Shown one piece after another: positions 1 through 5,870 of a stretch of DNA of 5,870 nucleotides (within the stretch, counting starts at the first letter, position 1; every line of letters starts with the position of its first letter). Below the pieces are notes generated by a model that had not been told where the DNA came from, searched no databases, and was given only the letters and a program-made list of their open reading frames with translations. The translations under genes and the position numbers were made by a program. Source of the stretch: Bryobacterales bacterium (GTDB lineage: Bacteria > Acidobacteriota > Terriglobia > Bryobacterales > Bryobacteraceae); contig JALOKO010000264.1 of assembly GCA_025456495.1 (NCBI GenBank), forward strand, positions 1-5,870, read 5' to 3'.

Positions 1-109
1 TCACATTCAGGATGCCCATCACCATCGTGTGTGGGGCGCGAAATCGGGAGGCGGTTGCGTTCACGCGAGTTCCATCGCTATGGTAGCGCGCCCCTCCAGG
101 TGGCCGCAT
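1..109 (-). CDS. folP: Dihydropteroate synthase, N-terminal fragment (runs off left edge)
   Basis: Only the first 36 codons lie in the window. They read MRPPGGARYHSD... and end in TMVMGILNV, with a final A that fits a following Thr codon. MGILNVT(PDSFSDGG) is the first signature of dihydropteroate synthase, the cytoplasmic enzyme that joins p-aminobenzoate to the pterin pyrophosphate in folate synthesis and is the target of sulfonamides. The start is placed at the ATG at 109-107, 7 bp after the anmK stop, with AAGGG (overlapping that stop) as a plausible ribosome binding site. An in-frame GTG at 64-62 would give a leader of 13 residues before the signature Met, closer to the roughly 16 residues of E. 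coli FolP, and is a real alternative. An ATG at 25 would leave almost no leader and is less likely. The frame is open throughout and follows anmK in the same direction, so it is probably the last visible member of the operon. Confidence is good for the family and moderate for the exact start. Confidence 0.8.
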   Translation of the reverse strand, partial: MRPPGGARYHSDGTRVNATASRFRAPHTMVMGILNV

Positions 110-116
110 GCCGCCC

Positions 117-1259
117 TTAGCGCGTCACCTTGCCCAGCACCACCGGATGCCGCGCCCCCGTCGCGCTGGGCACATTCCCCGCCACTCCGCGCCAGGTTGC
201 ATGCGCAAGAATCGCGAACGCGATGGCCTCTTTGAAGTCCACCGGCAAATGGAAACGCTCAGTGCTTTCGATGGCCACGCCCGGCAGTTCCCGCGCCAGC
301 AACTCCATCAGGTATGCGTTGTGACGGCCGCCTCCGGCCACCAGCAGTTCGCGCGCATGCATCCTGGGCGCAACGAATCGCCGTACACCCAGTGCGATAC
401 TGCGTGCCGTCAGCAACGTCGCCGTCGCCAGCAGATCCCGCAGCGGCGCGCCCGTCGCCTCCAGGCGCTGCACGAAGGCATCGCCGTAGTCCTCCCGCCC
501 GGTGCTTTTGGGCGGATCCGCCGCATAGTAGGGCTTCGCCAGTTCCGCCTCCACAAACTCCACCAATGGGCGGCCCTCGCGTGCGCCGGCGCCTTCAGCA
601 TCGAAGGTCTGCCTGCCGTCCGTTGCTCGTCGGATCAGGCTGTCCATCACCATGTTGCCCGGCCCGGTATCGAAGGCAATCACCGCCTTGGCGCTCGCCC
701 CGGCCGGGATCGCCGTCAGGTTGGCGATGCCCCCGATGTTCAGCGCAATCCGGCTGATTTGCTGATCGCGAAACACCAGGTAGTCCAGGTACGGCACCAA
801 CGGCGCGCCGGTGCCGCCGGCGGCGATGTCGCGCGGTCGAAAGTCGCTGACCACCGGAACGCCGAAGCGTTCCGCCATCGCGCTGGGCTCGCCCAACTGC
901 AAGGTACACGCCACCGGATGGCCCAGGAAGGGCACCGGGCTGCCCTGGTGAAACACCGTCTGTCCGTGGCATCCAATCAACTGCAATTGTTCGGGCGGAA
1001 TTCCGCCAGTCTCCAGCGCGCGGCCCACCGCGTTGGCGTACAGCAGGCCCAGCAGCGCGTGTATCTTCGCCACTTCGCCCGTGTGTGTCTGGCAATCGGA
1101 AACTCCCAAGATAGCCGCTCGCACCTCCGCCGAATACGGCTGAGTGTAGCCGTGCCGCAGCGCAAACTGAATGCCGCCATCGGCGACCTCCTGGATGTCC
1201 ACCAGCGCCACGTCTATGCCGTCCAGCGACGTCCCGCTCATCAATCCCGCCACCATCAT
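117..1259 (-). CDS. anmK: Anhydro-N-acetylmuramic acid kinase (AnmK), complete, 380 aa
   Basis: AnmK opens the 1,6-anhydro ring of anhydro-MurNAc and phosphorylates it with ATP to MurNAc-6-phosphate, a cytoplasmic step of peptidoglycan recycling. The length is normal for the family. Visible motifs, in order: the N-terminal phosphate loop GLMSGTSLDGID (residues 5-16), GCHGQTV (96-102), SDFRPRDIAAGGTGAPLVP (138-156), NIGGIANLT (174-182), FDTGPGN (196-202), GGGRHN (309-314) and KEAIAFA (343-349). Asp-197 in DTGPGN corresponds to the catalytic aspartate of characterised AnmK proteins, and Glu-344 lies in the conserved C-terminal KEA motif. All expected key motifs are intact. The first ATG (1259) overlaps the mutS stop as ATGA. 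A second ATG follows immediately (1256), so the true start could be one codon later. The overlap suggests translational coupling to mutS. MurQ, which would take the product onward, is not in this window. Confidence 0.97.
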   Translation of the reverse strand: MMVAGLMSGTSLDGIDVALVDIQEVADGGIQFALRHGYTQPYSAEVRAAILGVSDCQTHTGEVAKIHALLGLLYANAVGRALETGGIPPEQLQLIGCHGQTVFHQGSPVPFLGHPVACTLQLGEPSAMAERFGVPVVSDFRPRDIAAGGTGAPLVPYLDYLVFRDQQISRIALNIGGIANLTAIPAGASAKAVIAFDTGPGNMVMDSLIRRATDGRQTFDAEGAGAREGRPLVEFVEAELAKPYYAADPPKSTGREDYGDAFVQRLEATGAPLRDLLATATLLTARSIALGVRRFVAPRMHARELLVAGGGRHNAYLMELLARELPGVAIESTERFHLPVDFKEAIAFAILAHATWRGVAGNVPSATGARHPVVLGKVTR

Positions 1260-3862
1260 TGGCTGTTCAACTCCCGCTGTAACTGCGCCAGCAACTGCAA
1301 CGCATCAATCGGCTTCAACTCGTCCAGGTTCAGGGAACGAATGCGGTCCGCCATCTGATAGGTGACCGGCTCAAACAGTTGGATCTGCATCGTCGGCGCC
1401 TTCCGGCTGGGCACAATCGATTCGCTCACCCGCGTCTCTGCCTTCTCGTGCAACTGCAAAATCTCCCGCGCGCGCAGGATGAGCGTCTGCGGCAACCCTG
1501 CCAGCCGCGCCACTTCAATGCCATAGCTGCGGTCCGCCGCGCCCGGCTCCACACGCCGCAGGAAGATGATCCGGTCGCCGCTTTCCTTCACCCGCACCTG
1601 CAAATTCACCACGCCATCCAGACGATCCGCCAGCACCGTAATCTCATGGTAGTGGGTCGCAAACAGGGTCTTGGCGCCGATGCGGTCGTGGATGAATTCG
1701 GCCACGGCCCACGCCAACGCCAGCCCATCGTAGGTGGCGGTCCCTCGCCCGATCTCATCCAGCAGGATCAGGCTGTCGGCCGTGGCGGTGTTCAGGATCG
1801 CCGCCGTCTCGGTCATCTCCACCATAAACGTACTGCGCCCGCGCGCCAGATTATCCGCCGCCCCAATGCGGGTAAACACGCGGTCCACCAGCGGCAGCAG
1901 CGCGCTTCGCGCCGGAACGAAACTGCCCATCTGCGCCAGAATCACCATCAGCGCCACCTGCCGCAGGTAGGTGCTTTTGCCCCCCATGTTGGGTCCCGTG
2001 ATGATGGCCAGGAACTGCTTCTCCTGGTCGAGGTAGAGATCGTTCGGCAGAAAGCGCTGGCTCTCGCGCAGCATCAGGTGCTCAATCACCGGATGCCGTC
2101 CGGCCTCAATCCGTAGCGTGCCATCCGCGCTGAATTCCGGCCGCGTATAGCCGGCCTCGGACGCCAGCGTCGCCAGCGCGACGGCAAGATCCAATTCCGC
2201 CAGCGCCGCCGCGCTTTGCTTGATGCGCCCGGCCGCCTCCACCACCTGCTGGCGAACGGTGTCGAACACCTCCCGCTCAATGGCCAGCATGCGATCCTGC
2301 GCTTCCAGGATCCGCGTCTCCAGTTCCTTCAGTTCCGGCGTGGTGAAGCGCTCAGCATTCACTAGCGTTTGCTTCCTGTCGTAGTCCCCCGGAACGCCCG
2401 CCAGATTTGCCTTCGAAATCTCGATGTAATAGCCGAACACGTTGTTGAAGCGCACCTTCAGCGACGCGATTCCCGTCCGCGCCCGTTCGCGCAGTTCGAT
2501 GTCGGCCAGATATTTCCTGGCGTTTCTGCTGATGTCGCGAAGCTCATCCAGCCCCGCGTGATACCCATCCCGCACCGTGCCGCCGTCAATCAGATTGGCG
2601 GGAGGCTCATCGGCAAGCGCCGCGCCAATCAGCGCGCGCAACGCCGGCAAGTCATCCAGAGCCCCAAGCAGCGCCGCCAACCGTGTGCACTGGCACTGTT
2701 CCAGATGCGGGCGCAACCGCGGAACCAGCGCCAGCGCCCGCGCCAACGCCACCACCTCCCGCGCCCCCGCTGACCCCAGCGTCAGCCGCGCCAGCAGCCG
2801 CTCCATATCGGGCGCCTCCGCCAGCAGCCGGTTCAACTCACCGCGCACAATCGTCCGCGAAGCCAGCTCCGCCACCGCGTCCAGCCGCTGCTCTACCTCC
2901 TGCAGTTGCCGGGACGGTCTCGCGAGCCGCCGCCGCAACAGCCGCGCGCCCATGGCCGTCTGCGTCCGGTCAATGGTGGCCACCAGCGTCGCCTGGCGGT
3001 TCCCGTCCAGGTCCTGCGAGAAGATCGGTTCAAACAGCTCCAGGTTCCGCACGGTCACCGCATCCAGCACCAGGTCACCCCCGCGCTCCACAAAGCCCGG
3101 CAGTTCCAGGTGGTTCAGCGACGATTTCTGCGTGTCCCGCAAATGGTGCAGCAGGGCGCCCGCGCACCCGGTGGCCAGGGGCTTCGACGCCAGCCCGCAG
3201 CCGTCGAGGCTGAGCACATCAAAGTGCTCGCGCAGCAGGCGATCCGCATAGTTGCACTCATGCGTCCAGGCGTCAATCTCAGTCAGCAGGATGCGCAACC
3301 CGCTGAGGTCCTCGCCCAACGAACGCAGGCTCTCCGATACCAGCAGCTCGCGTGCGCCAGACTGCTCCACCGCCGCGCACAGCTCTCCGGCGGGCATCTC
3401 TGTTGCTTGAAACTCCCCCGTCGACAGGTCCACCCAGGCCAGGCCGGCCCGCTCTGCCTGCAGGCTCGCGCAGGCCAGGTAGTTGTTCTGGCGGCTCTGC
3501 AGAATGCCCGCTTCCGTAGCCGTCCCCGGGCTGACAATGCGGGTGATCTCGCGCCGCACCAGCTTCTTGCCCGGTCCCGGCGCCCCCATCTGCTCACAAA
3601 TCGCTACCCGGTAATTGCGCTGGATCAGCCTGGCGATGTACCCCTCGGCCGCATGGTGCGGCACCCCGCACATGGGCACCGCTTCACCCTTCTCTTTGTT
3701 GCGCGACGTCAGGGTGATTTCCAGTTCCCGGGCGGCGGTCACGGCGTCGTCAAAGAACAGTTCGTAGAAATCTCCCAACCGAAAGAACAGCAGCGCCTGC
3801 GGGGCCTGCTCCTTGGCCGCCAGATACTGGCGCATCAGGGGAGTGGCTGCTTCCGGAGGCAT
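1256..3862 (-). CDS. mutS: DNA mismatch repair protein MutS, complete, 868 aa
   Basis: MutS recognises mismatches and small loops in new DNA and recruits MutL. The length matches typical bacterial MutS1 (about 850-870 aa). The mismatch-binding F-x-E motif is present in GDFYELF (Phe-32, Glu-34), followed by the conserved MCGVPHHA (64-71). The clamp region contains FNNVFGYYIEISKAN (472-486). The ATPase carries Walker A GPNMGGKST (623-631), the signature loop RGRSTFMVEM (674-683), Walker B LILLDEIGRGT (698-708, Asp-702 and Glu-703) and ATHYHE (735-740). A helix-turn-helix dimerisation segment SYGIEVARLAGLP is at 779-791. MQIQLF (825-830) resembles the QL(S/D)LF sliding-clamp-binding motif. The C-terminus ends with the usual conserved DELKPIDALQLLAQL-type helix. 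The start at 3862 keeps the common TPLMRQY leader. No clear Shine-Dalgarno sequence precedes it; the 12 bp directly upstream form a perfect palindrome. It lies 26 bp after the dehydrogenase gene and overlaps anmK by 4 bp. Confidence 0.98.
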   Translation of the reverse strand: MPPEAATPLMRQYLAAKEQAPQALLFFRLGDFYELFFDDAVTAARELEITLTSRNKEKGEAVPMCGVPHHAAEGYIARLIQRNYRVAICEQMGAPGPGKKLVRREITRIVSPGTATEAGILQSRQNNYLACASLQAERAGLAWVDLSTGEFQATEMPAGELCAAVEQSGARELLVSESLRSLGEDLSGLRILLTEIDAWTHECNYADRLLREHFDVLSLDGCGLASKPLATGCAGALLHHLRDTQKSSLNHLELPGFVERGGDLVLDAVTVRNLELFEPIFSQDLDGNRQATLVATIDRTQTAMGARLLRRRLARPSRQLQEVEQRLDAVAELASRTIVRGELNRLLAEAPDMERLLARLTLGSAGAREVVALARALALVPRLRPHLEQCQCTRLAALLGALDDLPALRALIGAALADEPPANLIDGGTVRDGYHAGLDELRDISRNARKYLADIELRERARTGIASLKVRFNNVFGYYIEISKANLAGVPGDYDRKQTLVNAERFTTPELKELETRILEAQDRMLAIEREVFDTVRQQVVEAAGRIKQSAAALAELDLAVALATLASEAGYTRPEFSADGTLRIEAGRHPVIEHLMLRESQRFLPNDLYLDQEKQFLAIITGPNMGGKSTYLRQVALMVILAQMGSFVPARSALLPLVDRVFTRIGAADNLARGRSTFMVEMTETAAILNTATADSLILLDEIGRGTATYDGLALAWAVAEFIHDRIGAKTLFATHYHEITVLADRLDGVVNLQVRVKESGDRIIFLRRVEPGAADRSYGIEVARLAGLPQTLILRAREILQLHEKAETRVSESIVPSRKAPTMQIQLFEPVTYQMADRIRSLNLDELKPIDALQLLAQLQRELNSQ

Positions 3863-3874
3863 CGTGCATGCACG
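3863..3874. repeat. 12-bp perfect palindrome abutting the mutS start codon
   Basis: CGTGCATGCACG equals its own reverse complement and ends at the base before the mutS ATG, inside the 26-bp gap after the dehydrogenase stop. It occupies the place where a ribosome binding site is expected, and none is visible. With no loop it is a poor RNA hairpin, so a protein-binding site or chance are both possible. Function is unknown. Confidence 0.5.
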
Positions 3875-3888
3875 CCAGCCGCGTTTGG

Positions 3889-5169
<1,281 letters not shown>

Positions 5170-5197
5170 ACTGTTTCCAAGGGCAATGCCCGCTCAC

Positions 5198-5203
5198 ATT
5201 ATG
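5198..5203 (-). promoter_or_regulatory. Possible -10 element for the glutamate dehydrogenase operon
   Basis: Read on the minus strand this is CATAAT, five of six matches to TATAAT, about 28 bp upstream of the dehydrogenase ATG. This would give a leader of roughly 20 nt. The -35 region at a 17-bp spacing (5221-5226, ACGATT) is a poor match. A short inverted repeat, GGGCA-A-TGCCC (5181-5191), lies between the -10 and the start codon and could act as an operator. The call rests on consensus matching only. Confidence 0.3.
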
Positions 5204-5254
5204 ACACCGCCATCGCAAGCAATCGTGGTTGCCCGTTGCCAGGATCGCGCCGTT

Positions 5255-5326
5255 GCCCTGCCGCACTGTATTGTCGCCCTGCCGCAGCGTTTCCGCCCTG
5301 CCGCACAGGCTGGCCGCCGTGCCGGG
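5255..5326. repeat. Tandem 11-mer GCCCTGCCGCA (three exact copies plus one degraded)
   Basis: Exact copies lie at 5255-5265, 5276-5286 and 5295-5305, with spacings of 21 and 19 bp. A fourth, degraded copy (GCCGTGCCGGG, 8 of 11) is at 5316-5326, 21 bp further on. The spacer sequences differ, so the core is more conserved than its surroundings. The array sits in the 210-bp gap between the divergent dehydrogenase and lipoprotein genes. Spacing near two helical turns fits a cooperative regulator-binding array, but a decaying minisatellite or genome-wide intergenic repeat fits as well. Outside this array, the weak -10 and short inverted repeat near 5181-5203, and the start-proximal sequence, I see nothing else in the gap. 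Confidence 0.7.
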
Positions 5327-5379
5327 ACCCTCTCCAGTTGCGCCAACCCTCGGCATCCAGGAATGATGGTGCTAGCCCG

Positions 5380-5685
5380 ATGCACGCCTCTGCTCACCAC
5401 CGCCCCGCCGCCACCTTGCTGGCTGCCGTCCTTTTGCTGCTGGTCTCCTGCGGGTCGGTTTCGCCGCCAGCCCCCGGCGCACACCCCCTGGCCGATGGCT
5501 ACGAGGGCATCTGGTATTTCAATCAGCCCTCCAAGGACGAGTTCGTCTACAAGTACAGCGGCGGCTTCGCGACCTATCCGCAGCAGTTCTCACCCATCGC
5601 CATCTATCGCAAAGAAGTCAACAAGACCTTCTTCTGCAAAAATCGCTGCTCGACTTATCCGAAGCACAGCCCACCGACACGATAG
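5380..5685 (+). CDS. BNR-repeat family lipoprotein, N-terminal part only, truncated by a sequence break
   Basis: The reading frame encodes 101 residues, of which about the first 86 look native. Residues 1-24 form a lipoprotein signal peptide: a His/Arg-containing n-region, a hydrophobic stretch LLAAVLLLLV (13-22) and the lipobox LVSC with Cys-24. A Pro/Ala-rich linker leads to YEGIWYFNQPSKDEFVYKYSGG (41-62) and a following FATYPQQ-NKTFFC segment, which I recognise as the start of the BNR-repeat-containing family (beta-propeller proteins, several hundred residues long). After Cys-86 the family sequence stops; 15 unrelated residues (KNRCSTYPK...) follow to a TAG stop. The downstream DNA has different composition and another open frame, so the C-terminus is an artefact of the break at about 5637. 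The intact protein would be anchored at the cell envelope; its substrate is unknown. No good ribosome binding site lies close to the ATG (AGGAA is about 17 bp upstream), so the start rests on the signal peptide. It is divergent from the dehydrogenase operon. Confidence 0.7.
   Translation: MHASAHHRPAATLLAAVLLLLVSCGSVSPPAPGAHPLADGYEGIWYFNQPSKDEFVYKYSGGFATYPQQFSPIAIYRKEVNKTFFCKNRCSTYPKHSPPTR
5633..5643. other. Sequence break: BNR-type gene joined to foreign, lower-GC DNA
   Basis: The BNR-family reading frame loses its expected sequence after the codon for Cys-86 (5635-5637). From 5641 to the window end, GC is about 50% by count (116 of 230), against roughly 60-65% before it. A different plus-strand frame becomes the plausible coding frame at once, with no intergenic space, start codon or ribosome binding site. 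I see no inverted repeat end, target duplication, integrase or tRNA at the join. This could be an assembly chimera, an illegitimate recombination point or the edge of an insertion. Confidence 0.65.
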
Positions 5686-5870
5686 TTTTCAGCGATGCAA
5701 ACGGTGCCATGCAGACAATCCCTCTAGATGCATACGTGCTGCTACTGTCCCGATACGGTAAAGCCATCCGTACGCTCTGGGAACAATACAAAACACTCCG
5801 AGCAGCAGTGGAGGCTGCTCAAACAGTTGAAGCAATAAATGAATTAGTAGGGGGAGGTAGTGGTGATGGA
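5640..5870 (+). CDS. Possible phage tail-associated protein, partial (no start at the break, open at right edge)
   Basis: The frame is open for 77 codons to the window end. It reads KSLLDLSEAQPTDTIVF, then SDANGAMQTIPLDAYVLLL, SRYGKAIRTLWEQYKTLR and AAVEAAQTVEAINELV, ending in a Gly-rich GGGSGDG. The pattern of a short beta-like segment with 'I-P-L-D', then an amphipathic helix with LWEQYKTLRAAVEAA and the T-V-E-A-I-N turn, resembles the C-terminal domain of phage tail-fibre assembly or DUF4376-type proteins. That is a recollection, not a search result. The first in-frame ATG (5709) has no ribosome binding site and would cut the domain, so the true N-terminus was probably lost at the break. 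Codon use (ATA, AAA, TTA, GTA, GCA) differs clearly from the GC-ending codons of the upstream genes. That this is a real coding frame is likely; its function is uncertain. Confidence 0.5.

Noticed and set aside
108..1358. 416-codon plus-strand open frame antisense to anmK
   Set aside because: Mirror-frame artefact of GC-rich codons; AnmK has every family motif on the other strand.
3863..3888. Rho-independent terminator between the dehydrogenase gene and mutS
   Set aside because: The palindrome has no loop and no T-run follows it on the minus strand; the gap is only 26 bp.
5255..5326. CRISPR array
   Set aside because: The repeats are only 11 bp with 8-10 bp spacers, far too short for CRISPR repeats and spacers, and there are no cas genes.

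Overview
The window is GC-rich (roughly 60-65% by eye). Dense, co-directional coding fills positions 1 to about 5169 on the minus strand. The protein sequences and the compact housekeeping operon suggest an Acidobacteriota-type bacterium (Solibacter/Bryobacter-like). That placement rests on remembered resemblance of MutS, glutamate dehydrogenase and the BNR-family lipoprotein, not on a search, so treat it as a hypothesis.

Layout, in the direction of minus-strand transcription (right to left): a Glu/Leu/Phe/Val-type glutamate dehydrogenase (5169-3889); 26 bp later mutS (3862-1256); overlapping its stop by 4 bp (ATGA), anmK, the 1,6-anhydro-MurNAc kinase (1259-117); and 7 bp after that, the first 36 codons of folP (dihydropteroate synthase), which runs off the left edge. 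The folP start is short but identifiable because it ends exactly in the DHPS signature MGILNV. The spacing suggests one transcription unit joining glutamate/ammonia metabolism, mismatch repair, cell-wall recycling and folate synthesis. These genes share no pathway, so it is best read as a housekeeping operon.

The 210-bp divergent intergenic region (5170-5379) carries three exact copies of an 11-mer (GCCCTGCCGCA) about 20 bp apart, plus a degraded fourth copy, and a weak promoter for the dehydrogenase. On the plus strand from 5380 a lipoprotein of the BNR-repeat family begins, with a signal peptide, an LVSC lipobox and a GIWYFNQPS-type N-terminus.

That gene is cut at about 5637. After Cys-86 the sequence switches abruptly to DNA of about 50% GC, carrying a different open frame (5640-5870, open at the window edge) that looks like the C-terminal part of a phage tail-associated protein. 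This break is the most notable feature of the window. It could be a real insertion or rearrangement boundary, but an assembly chimera is at least as likely. I found no convincing undescribed system in the operon itself.
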